From: Streptomyces europaeiscabiei
Lineage (GTDB): Bacteria > Actinomycetota > Actinomycetes > Streptomycetales > Streptomycetaceae
Direction: 5' to 3'
NCBI RefSeq assembly: GCF_036346855.1
Contig: NZ_CP107841.1
Location: 2,732,001 to 2,796,000, forward strand
Length of the DNA stretch: 64,000 nucleotides
Part shown: positions 8,468-17,459 of the stretch, piece by piece
Position numbering within the stretch: the stretch's first letter is position 1
Layout of the letters: each line of letters begins with the position of its first letter
The notes under the pieces: model-generated
The model's input: only the letters and a program-made list of their open reading frames with translations
Told to the model about the DNA's origin: nothing
The model's database searches: none
Translations under genes and position numbers: made by a program

Positions 8468-8914
8468 TTACTGATCCAGTGACGGTACGTCGGAATCGGC
8501 GCCGCCCTCGACGGCCTTGAGGACGTCCTCGTCGAAGCAGGTGCGGGCGCCGGTGTGGCAGGCGGCGCCGACCTGGTCGACCTTGACGAGGACGGTGTCG
8601 GCGTCGCAGTCCAGGGCGACGGACTTCACCCACTGGAAGTGGCCGGAGGTGTCGCCCTTCACCCAGTACTCGTGGCGGCTGCGCGACCAGTACGTGCAGC
8701 GGCCGGTGGTGATCGTGCGGTGCAGGGCCTCGTCGTCCATCCAGCCGAGCATGAGCACCTCACCGGTGTCGTACTGCTGGGCGATGGCGGGCAGGAGCCC
8801 GTCGGCGCTGCGCTTGATGCGCGCGGCGATCCGGGGGTCCAGCGCGCTGGGAGTGCCGGGGCCGGCGGGGGCTCCGGGACCGGGAGGGCTGCTGGAGGAC
8901 GGCGTGCTGGTCAT
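8468..8914 (-). CDS. hisI: Phosphoribosyl-AMP cyclohydrolase
   Basis: HisI opens the adenine ring of phosphoribosyl-AMP, the third step of histidine synthesis. The 148-residue protein has the core motifs GWMDDEAL (about 57-64), a [10 protein letters not shown] block (71-80), and the metal sites LDCDAD (101-106) and [10 protein letters not shown] (117-126), whose Asp and Cys residues bind Mg and Zn. It is the short monofunctional form without the HisE domain. The N-terminal 25 residues are Ser/Pro/Gly-rich and unlikely to be structured. ATG 8914 is used; an ATG nine bases upstream is equally possible as neither has a clear ribosome-binding site. It heads the trpE unit rather than the main his operon. 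Confidence 0.95.
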   Translation of the reverse strand: MTSTPSSSSPPGPGAPAGPGTPSALDPRIAARIKRSADGLLPAIAQQYDTGEVLMLGWMDDEALHRTITTGRCTYWSRSRHEYWVKGDTSGHFQWVKSVALDCDADTVLVKVDQVGAACHTGARTCFDEDVLKAVEGGADSDVPSLDQ

Positions 8915-9070
8915 GCGTGCCATTGTGCCGCGCCGCGCCGACCGGCCCGGTCCGTTGTCCACAGGCCGGACCCTCTTGTCGTACGAATGGCACCCCGGCC
9001 GGGCATCCGTCGCCACGTGTCGGCCGGACCTGCGCTGGGCGGAGCATCGGCGCGGTCGTAGGCTGGCTGC

Positions 9071-9706
9071 ATGTCGACCCATGCCAAGCGTGAACGGCTT
9101 CTCTTCGCCGACCTGTTGGAGACCGCGGGCCCTGAGGCCCCCACCCTGTGCGAGGGCTGGACGACCCGTGATCTGGCCGCGCACGTGGTCGTGCGCGAGC
9201 GCCGCCCCGACGCCGCCGGGGGCATACTCATCAAGCAGCTCGCGTCGCGCCTGGACCGGGTGATGGCGGAGTTCGCCGCGAAACCCTATGAGGAACTGAT
9301 CCAGCTCGTCCGCACCGGTCCGCCGCGTTTCTCGCCGTTCTCCCTCAAGCAGATCGACGAGGCGTCGAACACGATCGAGTTCTACGTCCACACCGAGGAC
9401 GTCCGCCGCGCCCGGCCCGAATGGTCGCCGCGCGAGCTCGACCACGTCTTCCAGGACGCCCTCTGGTCCCGCCTGGAGCGCACCGCCCGCCTCATGGGCC
9501 GCGGCTCCCCCACCGGCCTGGTCCTGCGCCGCCCCGACGGCCGGACGGCGGTGGCCCACCGCGGCGCCCCCGTCGTCACCGTCACCGGCGAGCCCTCCGA
9601 GCTGCTGCTGTTCCTCTACGGCCGCCAGCAGGTCGCCGACGTCGAACTGGAGGGCGAGAAGGAAGCGATCACCAAGCTGCACGAGACGAAGCAGCTGGGT
9701 ATCTGA
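9071..9706 (+). CDS. TIGR03085 family DinB-like metal-binding protein
   Basis: A 211-residue protein of the actinobacterial TIGR03085 group, related to DinB and mycothiol-dependent maleylpyruvate isomerases. It shows the typical opening [20 protein letters not shown] at about 27-46 and a second histidine in [12 protein letters not shown] near 105-110; these histidines are the expected metal ligands. The family is thought to use mycothiol, but this member's substrate is unknown. It is the only plus-strand gene in a long minus-strand run and ends at a hairpin shared with hisF. The ATG at 9071 starts right at the conserved N-terminus. Confidence 0.85.
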   Translation: MSTHAKRERLLFADLLETAGPEAPTLCEGWTTRDLAAHVVVRERRPDAAGGILIKQLASRLDRVMAEFAAKPYEELIQLVRTGPPRFSPFSLKQIDEASNTIEFYVHTEDVRRARPEWSPRELDHVFQDALWSRLERTARLMGRGSPTGLVLRRPDGRTAVAHRGAPVVTVTGEPSELLLFLYGRQQVADVELEGEKEAITKLHETKQLGI

Positions 9707-9736
9707 GCAGGCCCCGCCGCACGCACCGACGGAGAT

Positions 9737-9764
9737 GCCCCGGCCGCCCTCGGGCGGCCGGGGC
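9737..9764. terminator. Shared hairpin between convergent genes
   Basis: Perfect 13-base GC arms (9737-9749 and 9752-9764) meet around a two-base centre, so the effective loop is four bases or more. It lies between the stop of the plus-strand DinB-like gene and the stop of minus-strand hisF, and can end transcription from both sides. Confidence 0.7.
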
Positions 9765-9781
9765 CGGAGCGGTGCGCGACG

Positions 9782-10537
9782 TCACCGCACCGGGTGCCCC
9801 GCCCCCCGCAGCGCGTTCTTGACCTCGCCGATGCGCAGGTCGCCGAAGTGGAAGACGGAGGCGGCGAGGACGGCGTCGGCGCCCGCTTCGATGGCCGGGG
9901 CGAAGTGGGCGAGTCCTCCGGCGCCGCCGGAGGCGATGACGGGGACGGTGACGTGCTTGCGGACGGCGGCGATCATCTCCAGGTCGTAGCCGTCCTTGGT
10001 GCCGTCCGCGTCCATCGAGTTGAGCAGGATCTCGCCGGCGCCGAGTTCGGCGGCCCGGTGGGCCCACTCGACGGCGTCGATGCCGGTGCCCTTGCGGCCG
10101 CCGTGGGTGGTGACCTCGAAGGATCCGGCTTCCGTGCGGCGGGCGTCGACCGACAGGACCAGCACCTGGCGGCCGAAGCGCTCGGCGATCTCACGGATGA
10201 GGTCGGGGCGGGCGATCGCCGCCGTGTTGACGCCCACCTTGTCCGCGCCCGCCCGCAGCAGCTTGTCCACGTCCTCGGCCGTGCGGACGCCGCCGCCGAC
10301 CGTCAGCGGGATGAAGACCTGCTCGGCGGTGCGGCGCACCACGTCGTAGGTGGTCTCGCGGTTGCCCGACGAGGCGGTGATGTCCAGGAACGTCAGCTCG
10401 TCGGCGCCCTCGGCGTCGTACACCTTCGCCATCTCGACGGGGTCGCCCGCGTCGCGCAGGTTCTGGAAGTTGACGCCCTTGACGACCCGGCCGTTGTCCA
10501 CGTCCAGGCAGGGGATGACTCGGACCGCCAGGGTCAT
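9782..10537 (-). CDS. hisF: Imidazole glycerol phosphate synthase, cyclase subunit
   Basis: HisF joins ammonia delivered by HisH to PRFAR, yielding imidazole glycerol phosphate and AICAR. The 251-residue TIM barrel has the paired catalytic aspartates, Asp12 in [12 protein letters not shown] and Asp131 in VLSVDARR, and the phosphate loops LTVGGGVRT and IASGGAGG. It is the last gene of the hisD-to-hisF run, 54 bases after the RidA gene, and ends at the hairpin at 9737-9764. Length and motifs are normal. Confidence 0.97.
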   Translation of the reverse strand: MTLAVRVIPCLDVDNGRVVKGVNFQNLRDAGDPVEMAKVYDAEGADELTFLDITASSGNRETTYDVVRRTAEQVFIPLTVGGGVRTAEDVDKLLRAGADKVGVNTAAIARPDLIREIAERFGRQVLVLSVDARRTEAGSFEVTTHGGRKGTGIDAVEWAHRAAELGAGEILLNSMDADGTKDGYDLEMIAAVRKHVTVPVIASGGAGGLAHFAPAIEAGADAVLAASVFHFGDLRIGEVKNALRGAGHPVR

Positions 10538-10591
10538 GAATCCACGGCTCCTTAGGAATGGCCTGATGTCCTGGGAAAGGCCCGCGAAGGC

Positions 10592-10984
10592 CTAGCCTCT
10601 GAATGCTTCGATCTCTACTTCGACGAGGATGCGCGGGTCGACGAAACCCTCCACGACCAGCAGGGTCGCGGCCGGACGCACCGGGTCGAAGATCTCCTTG
10701 TGGGCCCGCCCCACGTCCTCCACGTCCCGCATGTGGGTCAGGTACATCCGCGTACGGATCACGGACCCGGCGCCGAGCCCGAACTCGCCGAGCGCCTCGA
10801 CCGCGCTGGTGAAGGCCACCTTGGCCTGTTCGTACGGGTCGCCCTCCCCGTACAGCACATCGCCCCTGAAGGCCGTCGTGCCCGCCACCAGGACGCGGTC
10901 GCCCGCCGCGACGGCGCGCGCGAAACCGAAGGACTCCTCCCAGGGACTCCCGCTCTGCACACGCCGCACGGCTTCGGACGTCAT
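10592..10984 (-). CDS. RidA/YjgF/YER057c family protein
   Basis: A 130-residue RidA-fold protein. RidA enzymes hydrolyse reactive enamine/imine intermediates made by PLP enzymes; other subfamilies have different substrates. Visible are [14 protein letters not shown] near 26-39, the arginine in [11 protein letters not shown] that binds the carboxylate in RidA, and the end [23 protein letters not shown]. The usual RidA signature is only partly kept, so it may belong to another Rid subgroup. Its ATG overlaps the priA stop by four bases, so it is translationally coupled within the his operon. Confidence 0.85.
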   Translation of the reverse strand: MTSEAVRRVQSGSPWEESFGFARAVAAGDRVLVAGTTAFRGDVLYGEGDPYEQAKVAFTSAVEALGEFGLGAGSVIRTRMYLTHMRDVEDVGRAHKEIFDPVRPAATLLVVEGFVDPRILVEVEIEAFRG

Positions 10985-11706
10985 GACGACACAGCCTCCA
11001 GGGCCTCTTCCAGGGTGAACGCCTTCGCGTACAGGGCCTTGCCGACGATGGAGCCCTCGACACCGAGGGGCACCAGCTCGGCGATGGCCCGCAGGTCGTC
11101 GAGGGACGACACGCCGCCGGACGCCACGACCGGGCGGTCCGTCGCGGCGCACACGTTGCGCAGCAGCTCCAGGTTGGGGCCCTGGAGGGTGCCGTCCTTG
11201 GCGATGTCCGTGACGACGTAGCGGGCGCAGCCCTCCTTGTCGAGGCGCTCCAGCGTCTCGTAGAGGTCGCCGCCGTCGCGGGTCCAGCCACGGCCCTTCA
11301 ACGTCGTACCGCGCACGTCCAGACCCACCGCGATCCTGTCGCCGTGTTCGGCGATGACCTTGGCGACCCACTCGGGGGTCTCCAGGGCGGCGGTGCCCAG
11401 GTTGACCCGGGTGCAGCCGGTGGCCAGGGCCTTCGCCAGGGAGGCGTCGTCCCGGATGCCGCCGGACAGTTCCACCTTGATGTCCATCGCCCGGGTGACC
11501 TCGGCGACCAGGTCCCGGTTGTCGCCGGTGCCGAACGCGGCGTCCAGGTCGACCAGGTGCAGCCACTCGGCGCCCGCACGCTGCCAGGCGAGGGCGGCCT
11601 GGAGCGGGGAGCCGTAGGAGGTCTCCGTGCCGGACTCGCCGTGGACGAGCCGGACCGCCTGGCCGTCGCGGACGTCGACGGCGGGAAGGAGTTCGAGCTT
11701 TGCCAT
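10981..11706 (-). CDS. priA: Bifunctional HisA/TrpF isomerase PriA
   Basis: PriA carries out two sugar isomerisations, on ProFAR in histidine synthesis (HisA step) and on phosphoribosyl anthranilate in tryptophan synthesis (TrpF step). This dual role is established for Streptomyces and mycobacteria. The 241-residue barrel has Asp11 in [15 protein letters not shown] and Asp130 in [17 protein letters not shown], the positions known as catalytic in PriA. SGGIRDD and [12 protein letters not shown] form phosphate loops. No separate trpF is present in the window. It starts two bases after the hisH stop and overlaps the RidA gene. The ATG at 11706 is followed directly by conserved sequence. Confidence 0.95.
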   Translation of the reverse strand: MAKLELLPAVDVRDGQAVRLVHGESGTETSYGSPLQAALAWQRAGAEWLHLVDLDAAFGTGDNRDLVAEVTRAMDIKVELSGGIRDDASLAKALATGCTRVNLGTAALETPEWVAKVIAEHGDRIAVGLDVRGTTLKGRGWTRDGGDLYETLERLDKEGCARYVVTDIAKDGTLQGPNLELLRNVCAATDRPVVASGGVSSLDDLRAIAELVPLGVEGSIVGKALYAKAFTLEEALEAVSS

Positions 11707-11708
11707 GG

Positions 11709-12353
11709 CTACAGGGTTCCGATCCAGTTGTTCAGCAGCTGCGCTCCGGCGTCGCCGGACTTCTCGGGGTGGAACTGGGTGGCCCACAGGGCGCCGTTCT
11801 CCACGGCCGCCACGAAGGGCTTGCCGTGCGTCGACCAGGTGACCCTGGGCGCGGTCAGCGCGGGGTTGTGCGTCTCCAGGGCCCAGTCGTGGACGGCGTA
11901 GGAGTGCACGAAGTAGAAGCGGGCGTCGGCGTCCAGGCCGGCGAACAGCGTCGTGTCGGCCGGTGCCTCGACGGTGTTCCAGCCCATGTGGGGCACGATC
12001 TCGGCCTGGAGCGGCTCGACCGTGCCGGGCCACTCGTCGAGGCCGTCGGTCTCCACGCCGTGCTCGATGCCGCGCGCGAAGAGGATCTGCATGCCGACGC
12101 AGATGCCCATCACCGGTCGGCCGCCGGAGAGCCGGCGGTCGACGATCCAGTCGCCGCGCGCCTCCTTCAGTCCCTTCATGCAGGCGGCGAAGGCGCCGAC
12201 GCCGGGCACCAGCAGCCCGTCGGCGTTCATGGCGGTGTCGAAGTCACGCGTTATCTCGACCTGGGCGCCCGTACGCGCGAGGGCGCGCTCGGCGGACCTC
12301 ACGTTCCCGAAGCCGTAGTCGAAGACGACGACCTTCTTGGATCCGGTGCTCAA
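11709..12353 (-). CDS. hisH: Imidazole glycerol phosphate synthase, glutamine amidotransferase subunit
   Basis: HisH hydrolyses glutamine and passes ammonia to HisF. The class-I amidotransferase has the nucleophile in [11 protein letters not shown] (Cys near 85), and the His/Glu pair in QFHPEKSG near the C-terminus. [10 protein letters not shown] near the start is the family opening. The TTG at 12353 was chosen: it has GGAGG seven bases upstream and overlaps the stop of the small membrane protein by four bases. A GTG six bases upstream (12359) is the alternative, but it sits only one or two bases from that ribosome-binding site. Length is about 214 residues. Confidence 0.95.
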   Translation of the reverse strand: MSTGSKKVVVFDYGFGNVRSAERALARTGAQVEITRDFDTAMNADGLLVPGVGAFAACMKGLKEARGDWIVDRRLSGGRPVMGICVGMQILFARGIEHGVETDGLDEWPGTVEPLQAEIVPHMGWNTVEAPADTTLFAGLDADARFYFVHSYAVHDWALETHNPALTAPRVTWSTHGKPFVAAVENGALWATQFHPEKSGDAGAQLLNNWIGTL

Positions 12354-12514
12354 TTCCACACCTCCAGCCGCAGGATGCCCGCGACGAGACACATCGCGGC
12401 GCCGATCGAGAGCAGTGTGATGAGGCTCTTCGGCATGTCCTGCTTGACGAACGAGATGACCCCGCCGACCAGGAAGAGGCCGACGACGATCAGGACGGTG
12501 GAGAGGCCGTTCAC
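12350..12514 (-). CDS. Small two-helix membrane protein inside the his operon
   Basis: A 54-residue protein with two hydrophobic segments (about 5-18 and 25-46) joined by a short charged turn, FVKQDMPKS. Its GTG overlaps the hisB stop and its TGA overlaps the hisH start, so it is bracketed by four-base overlaps and almost surely translated. Function is unknown. The tight coupling between hisB and hisH argues that it is a real gene rather than spurious. Similar short membrane ORFs occur at this place in other streptomycetes as far as I recall. Confidence 0.72.
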   Translation of the reverse strand: MNGLSTVLIVVGLFLVGGVISFVKQDMPKSLITLLSIGAAMCLVAGILRLEVWN

Positions 12515-13104
12515 AGCGCGCCCTTCGTGGAGGGCAGGATGCCGGCCGCGCGCGGGTCGCGCTCGGACGCGTAGCGCAGGGCCCGCGCCAGCGCCTTGAA
12601 CTGGCACTCGACGATGTGGTGGGCGTTGCGCCCGTACGGCACGTGCACGTGCAGCGCGATCTGGGCCTGGGCGACGAACGACTCCAGGATGTGCCGGGTC
12701 ATCGTGGTGTCGTACTCGCCGATCATCGGCGCCATCTTCTCGGGCTCGGTGTGCACGAGGTACGGGCGGCCGCTCAGATCCACCGTCACCTGGGCGAGGG
12801 ACTCGTCCAGCGGGACCGTGCAGTTGCCGAAGCGGTAGATGCCCACCTTGTCGCCGAGGGCCTGCTTGAAGGCGGCGCCCAGCGCGAGGGCGGTGTCCTC
12901 GATGGTGTGGTGGGAGTCGATGTGCAGGTCGCCGTCGGTCTTCACGGTCAGATCGAACAGACCGTGGCGGCCGAGCTGGTCGAGCATGTGGTCGTAGAAA
13001 CCGACCCCGGTGGAGATCTCCGTCCTGCCGGTGCCGTCGAGGTTGATCTCGACGAGCACCGAGGTCTCCTTCGTGGTGCGTTCCACTCGTCCGACACGGC
13101 TCAT
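12511..13104 (-). CDS. hisB: Imidazoleglycerol-phosphate dehydratase
   Basis: HisB removes water from imidazole glycerol phosphate to give imidazole acetol phosphate. The 197-residue single-domain protein has the two metal-binding repeats, [13 protein letters not shown] with [14 protein letters not shown], and [17 protein letters not shown] with [18 protein letters not shown]; their histidines and glutamates hold two Mn ions. There is no phosphatase domain, unlike the enterobacterial fusion, so histidinol-phosphate phosphatase must be encoded elsewhere. The ATG overlaps the hisC stop. Confidence 0.97.
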   Translation of the reverse strand: MSRVGRVERTTKETSVLVEINLDGTGRTEISTGVGFYDHMLDQLGRHGLFDLTVKTDGDLHIDSHHTIEDTALALGAAFKQALGDKVGIYRFGNCTVPLDESLAQVTVDLSGRPYLVHTEPEKMAPMIGEYDTTMTRHILESFVAQAQIALHVHVPYGRNAHHIVECQFKALARALRYASERDPRAAGILPSTKGAL

Positions 13105-14210
13105 GCGCTCTGCTCCTTCTTCAGTTCACGTACCGCGTCGAGGAACGCGTCGTTCTCGGCGGGAGTTCCGGCGGTGACCCGCAGCCATCCCGGTACACCG
13201 TTGTCCCGGACCAGGACGCCCCGGTCGAGGATCCGCTGCCAGACCTCGTGCGCGTCCTCGAACCTGCCGAACTGGACGAAGTTGGCGTCGGACTCGGTCA
13301 CCTCGTAACCGATGGCGCGCAGCTCGGCGACGAGCCGGTCCCGCTCCGTCTTCAGTTGCTCGACGTAGCCGAGGAGGGTGTCGGTGTGTTCCAGGGCGGC
13401 CAGCGCGGTCGCCTGGGTGACGGCGGAGAGGTGGTACGGCAACCGTACGAGCTGGACCGCGTCCACGACCGCCGGGTGCGCGGCGAGGTAGCCGAGGCGC
13501 AGACCGGCCGCGCCGAAGGCCTTGGACATCGTCCGCGAGACGACCAGGTTCGGCCGTCCGTCGAGCAGCGGCAGCAGCGAGTCGCCGTGGCTGAACTCGA
13601 TGTACGCCTCGTCCACCACGACCATCGACGGCTTGGCCGCCTGCGCGGCCTCGTACAGCGCGAGGACGGTCTCTTGTGGGACCGCGTTGCCCGTGGGGTT
13701 GTTGGGGGTGGTGACGAAGACGACGTCCGGCCGGTGCTCGGCGATCGCCTTCTCGGCGGCGGCGAGGTCGATCGTGAAGTCGTCGCCCCGGGGTCCGGAG
13801 AGCCAGCCGGTGCCCGTGCCGCGCGAGATCAGCCCGTGCATCGAGTACGAGGGCTCGAAGCCGATGGCGCTGCGGCCGGGTCCGCCGAAGGTCTGCAGAA
13901 TCTGCTGGATGACCTCGTTGGAGCCGTTGGCCGCCCAGACGTTCGTCAGGTCGACCCCGTAACCGGAGGTGTTCGTCAGGTACTCGGCGAGCCGTGTCCG
14001 CAGCTCCACCGCGTCCCGGTCCGGGTAGCGGTTGAGGTGCCGGGCCGCCTCCCGCACCCGCTCGACGATCCGCTCGACCAGCGGTTCGGGCAGCGGGTAC
14101 GGGTTCTCGTTGGTGTTCAGCCGTACGGGAACATCGAGCTGGGGCGCGCCATAGGGGCTCTTGCCGCGCAGTTCGTCCCGTACGGGAAGATCGTCGATTC
14201 CGAAGCTCAC
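13101..14210 (-). CDS. hisC: Histidinol-phosphate aminotransferase
   Basis: HisC is a fold-type I PLP aminotransferase that converts imidazole acetol phosphate to histidinol phosphate with glutamate. The 369-residue protein shows the substrate-binding opening [12 protein letters not shown], the TPNNPTGN segment, the [10 protein letters not shown] motif whose Asp pairs with the cofactor, and the PLP lysine in [18 protein letters not shown]. The GTG at 14210 overlaps the hisD stop by four bases, and the stop overlaps hisB in the same way. Confidence 0.97.
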   Translation of the reverse strand: MSFGIDDLPVRDELRGKSPYGAPQLDVPVRLNTNENPYPLPEPLVERIVERVREAARHLNRYPDRDAVELRTRLAEYLTNTSGYGVDLTNVWAANGSNEVIQQILQTFGGPGRSAIGFEPSYSMHGLISRGTGTGWLSGPRGDDFTIDLAAAEKAIAEHRPDVVFVTTPNNPTGNAVPQETVLALYEAAQAAKPSMVVVDEAYIEFSHGDSLLPLLDGRPNLVVSRTMSKAFGAAGLRLGYLAAHPAVVDAVQLVRLPYHLSAVTQATALAALEHTDTLLGYVEQLKTERDRLVAELRAIGYEVTESDANFVQFGRFEDAHEVWQRILDRGVLVRDNGVPGWLRVTAGTPAENDAFLDAVRELKKEQSA

Positions 14211-15529
14211 TTGCCAGGTACCTTCCAACCGAACCGTGCCTTGATCGCCGCGCCGTGCGCGGGCAGGTCCTCCGCCTCCGCGAGCGTCACCACGTGGTGC
14301 GCGACCTCGGCCAGCGCGTCCTTCGTGTAGTCGACGATGTGGATGCCGCGCAGGAAGGACTGCACGGACAGACCGGAGGAGTGGCAGGCGCAGCCGCCGG
14401 TCGGGAGCACGTGGTTGGAGCCGGCCGCGTAGTCGCCCAGCGAGACCGGCGACCAGGGGCCGATGAAGACGGCGCCCGCGTTGACCACGCGCTCGGCGAC
14501 CGCCGTGGCGTCGGCCGTCTGGATCTCCAGGTGCTCGGCACCGTACGCGTTGACGACCCGCAGGCCTTCGTCCACCCCGTCGACCAGGACGATCGCGGAC
14601 TGTCGGCCCGCGAGTGAGGGCCGGATGCGGTCCTCGACGTGCTTGGTGGCCTCGACCTGCGGCTGAAGCTCCTTCTCGACCGCGTCGGCGAGGGCGACGG
14701 AGTCGGTGACGAGCACGGCGGCCGCGAGCGGGTCGTGCTCGGCCTGGCTGATCAGGTCGGCGGCGACGTGCACCGGGTCGGCGGTGTCGTCCGCGAGGAC
14801 CGCGATCTCGGTCGGGCCCGCCTCGGAGTCGATGCCGATGACCCCGGTGAAGTACCGCTTGGCGGCGGCCACCCAGATGTTGCCGGGGCCGGTGACCATG
14901 GGGGCGGGCGGGCAGGACTCGGTGCCGTACGCGAACATCGCGACGGCGGTGGCGCCACCGGCCGCGTACACCTCGTCGACGCCGAGCAGCGCGCAGGCCG
15001 CGAGGATCGTGGGGTGCGGGAGCCCGTCGAAGTCGGCCTGCGCCGGGGAGGCGAGGGCGATCGAGGGGACCCCGGCCTCCTGCGCCGGGACCACGTTCAT
15101 GATCACGGACGAGGGGTACACCGACCGGCCGCCGGGGGCGTAGAGGCCGACGCGCTCGACCGGTACCCACTTCTCGGTGACCGTGCCGCCGGGGACGACC
15201 TGGGTGGTGTGCGTGGCGCGGCGCTGCTCGCGGTGGACGATGCGGGCGCGCCGGATCGACTCCTGGAGGGCCTCGCGGACGGCCGGGTCGAGCTGTTCCA
15301 GCGCCCGGGTGAGGGCCTCGGCCGGGACCCGTACCGAGGTCAGGCGTACGCCGTCGAACTTCTCCGCGTAGTCGATCAGCGCCGCGTCGCCCCGATGATG
15401 CACGGCCTCGCAGATCGGACGCACCTTCTCCAGGGCGGCCGAGACGTCGAAGTCGGCTCGGGGCAGCAGGTCGCGCAGGGCGGGTCCCTCGGGGAGGGCG
15501 TCACCGCGCAGATCGATTCGGGAGATCAC
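14207..15529 (-). CDS. hisD: Histidinol dehydrogenase
   Basis: HisD is the Zn-dependent NAD enzyme that oxidises histidinol to histidine in two steps. The 440-residue protein has the family signature spanning [18 protein letters not shown] and [11 protein letters not shown], with the Zn-ligand Gln and His in SQAEH, the catalytic EHLE, and the C-terminal ASNHVLPT-like motif, here [10 protein letters not shown]. The GTG at 15529 gives the start MISRIDLRG typical of actinobacterial HisD. It is the first gene of the main his operon and is transcribed away from the plus-strand membrane-protein gene across a short shared promoter region. Confidence 0.97.
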   Translation of the reverse strand: MISRIDLRGDALPEGPALRDLLPRADFDVSAALEKVRPICEAVHHRGDAALIDYAEKFDGVRLTSVRVPAEALTRALEQLDPAVREALQESIRRARIVHREQRRATHTTQVVPGGTVTEKWVPVERVGLYAPGGRSVYPSSVIMNVVPAQEAGVPSIALASPAQADFDGLPHPTILAACALLGVDEVYAAGGATAVAMFAYGTESCPPAPMVTGPGNIWVAAAKRYFTGVIGIDSEAGPTEIAVLADDTADPVHVAADLISQAEHDPLAAAVLVTDSVALADAVEKELQPQVEATKHVEDRIRPSLAGRQSAIVLVDGVDEGLRVVNAYGAEHLEIQTADATAVAERVVNAGAVFIGPWSPVSLGDYAAGSNHVLPTGGCACHSSGLSVQSFLRGIHIVDYTKDALAEVAHHVVTLAEAEDLPAHGAAIKARFGWKVPGK

Positions 15530-15711
15530 GGTCCCAATTCTCTCAGACCCGCGTCGGCCGTCATCCGCGCGTTCCACTGGGTGATACGGAGCCACCCGGG
15601 AACCTGCAGCATCACCTTCACGTCTGGTGTTCAGGACGTCACTCAGCGGGCATCACCAGCGTAAACAGTTGCGCGATACACGTGAGTGCACAGGACGGGG
15701 GAAGGAAGCGC
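15530..15711. promoter_or_regulatory. Divergent promoter region between hisD and the beta-helix membrane protein
   Basis: About 180 bases separate the two start codons, so promoters for both must lie here or in the gene ends. A GGGA sequence precedes the hisD GTG and a GGGGAAGGA sequence precedes the plus-strand GTG at 15712. I found no His-codon-rich leader peptide, no T-box consensus and no clear operator palindrome. Confidence 0.5.
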
Positions 15712-17295
15712 GTGAGCGAGGGGCCCGGCATCCGGGACGACGGGGACCTGCCGGACGACCTGACCGCCGCCGAGGCAGGCATGTGGCAGGCGTTCCGCAA
15801 CGGCAGCGTGTACGACCTGCGCGACGGGGACATCGTCGTGGACGACCCGCACGGCGGCCACCCCTGGGGGCCCGAGCGGACCGTTCGGGCCCGGATCGTG
15901 GCCTGGCTGCTGCTGGACGGGCCGGCCGCGCTGGCCGGGCGGGTGTCCGCGCTGAAGCTGGTCGGCGTCCAGATCAAGGGTGTGCTGGAGCTGGCGGGCG
16001 GCCAGGTGGTGCCGTACGTGGAGATGAAGGGCTGCCGGTTCGAGAAGGAGATCCTGCTGCCGGAGGCCCGGTTCACGACCCTGCGGCTGGTGGACTGCTC
16101 GGTGCCCCGGCTGGAGGCGGCCCGGCTGCACACGGAGGGCGATCTTCATATGCCGCGCTGCCGGTTCCACAACGGGGTGCGGCTGGCGGACGCCCACATC
16201 GGCACCGATCTGCTGCTCAACCAGGCGGTCGTCTACCGCGACCGGCACGGCCGCTCGCTCTCCGCCGACGGGCTGACCGTCGCCCAGGACGTCCAGGCCG
16301 AGATGCTGGAGTCGCACGGCGAGCTGAGCCTGCGCGGCGCGACCGTCGGCGCCTCGCTCAGTCTGCGCGGCAGCCGGCTCGCCAACCCGTACGGCCGCCT
16401 CGCCCTGAACGCGCCCCAGCTGACCGTCGAGCGCACCCTGTATCTGACCCCGGCCGGTATCGGCAATCCGCTGCACACCAGCGGCAGCACGCCCGCGCGC
16501 GGCACCCGCGTCCAGCGGTTCGAGTGCGAGGGCGGGATCCGGCTGGACGACGGGCGGTTCGGTGACTCCGTCGACCTGGAGCGGGCCCGGTTCACCTTCA
16601 CGGATGACCAGGAGCTGTCGCTGCGCCGCGTCCAGGTGCCCGAGCTGCGCTTCCTCGGCGACAGGCCGGAGCGCGGCAAGGTCGTCCTGTCCGGGGCCCG
16701 CGTCGGCGTCCTGATCGACAGATCGGAGAGCTGGCCGGGCCCCGGCAACCTCCACATGGGCGGCTTCCAGTACGAGAGCCTCGTGCCGCGCGACCGGTTC
16801 CCGCTGGCCAGGCGGCTGGAGTGGGTGGCGGCGGCCACCGCCGAGTACAGCCCGGAGCCGTACGAGCGGCTGGCGACCGTACTGCGGGCCGGCGGGGACG
16901 ACGAGGGCGCCCGCGAGGTGCTCCTCGCCAAGCAGCGCCACCGGCGGGAGAACCTGCCGCTCGCGGCCAAGCTCTGGGGCCACGCGCAGGACTGGACCGT
17001 CGCGTACGGGTACCGGCCGGGCCGGGCCGCGGTGTGGATGGCGCTGCTGTGGGCGCTGACCTCGTTCGCCTTCTCGCACGCGGACCATCCGCCGATGAAG
17101 AGCGGCGAGCACCCGAACTGGAACCCCTCGCTGTTCGCCCTGGACCTGCTGCTGCCGATCGTCGACCTCGGCCAGGTCGGCTACTGGCAGCTGGACGGGG
17201 GCTGGCAGTGGCTGGCCGCCGTGGTGATCATCCTGGGCTGGATCCTCGCGACGACGGTGGCGGCGGGCGCCACCCGGCTCCTGAGCCGGAACTGA
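15712..17295 (+). CDS. Membrane protein with a beta-helix-like repeat domain
   Basis: About 527 residues. A helical N-terminus (1-70) leads into a long region (about 80-350) with regularly spaced hydrophobic residues, such as VLELAGGQVVPYVEMKGCRF and ELSLRGATVGASLSLRG, resembling pentapeptide or right-handed beta-helix repeats. A helical stretch and two C-terminal transmembrane helices (about 445-463 and 500-522) follow. Proteins of this type in streptomycetes are often labelled membrane-associated oxidoreductases, but I see no nucleotide-binding, flavin, haem or thiol motif to support that. The GTG at 15712 has GGAAGGA just upstream; a GTG 30 bases earlier lacks this. Function unknown. Confidence 0.75.
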   Translation: MSEGPGIRDDGDLPDDLTAAEAGMWQAFRNGSVYDLRDGDIVVDDPHGGHPWGPERTVRARIVAWLLLDGPAALAGRVSALKLVGVQIKGVLELAGGQVVPYVEMKGCRFEKEILLPEARFTTLRLVDCSVPRLEAARLHTEGDLHMPRCRFHNGVRLADAHIGTDLLLNQAVVYRDRHGRSLSADGLTVAQDVQAEMLESHGELSLRGATVGASLSLRGSRLANPYGRLALNAPQLTVERTLYLTPAGIGNPLHTSGSTPARGTRVQRFECEGGIRLDDGRFGDSVDLERARFTFTDDQELSLRRVQVPELRFLGDRPERGKVVLSGARVGVLIDRSESWPGPGNLHMGGFQYESLVPRDRFPLARRLEWVAAATAEYSPEPYERLATVLRAGGDDEGAREVLLAKQRHRRENLPLAAKLWGHAQDWTVAYGYRPGRAAVWMALLWALTSFAFSHADHPPMKSGEHPNWNPSLFALDLLLPIVDLGQVGYWQLDGGWQWLAAVVIILGWILATTVAAGATRLLSRN

Positions 17296-17459
17296 GCCGT
17301 TCTCTCCGGAGGTCGCTCGGCGTTCCGGACCTTAGTCTGGGCGGCAGACAACCCAAAGCTTCTTCCCACCGTCTTGATACCGAAACCATCGATTGCGTGA
17401 CCACGATGGCGAGAACCCGGTCCGCGAGAGCGGCGCCGGCTCAGGCGCAAAGGGGTGTC

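Noticed and set aside
15530..15711. T-box or His leader for the hisD operon
   Set aside because: No T-box consensus and no run of His codons were seen in this interval.
15643..17112. A 489-codon open frame opposite the beta-helix membrane protein
   Set aside because: The plus-strand gene has a ribosome-binding site, two transmembrane helices and a regular repeat; the minus-strand translation is Arg/Gln/His-rich low complexity.
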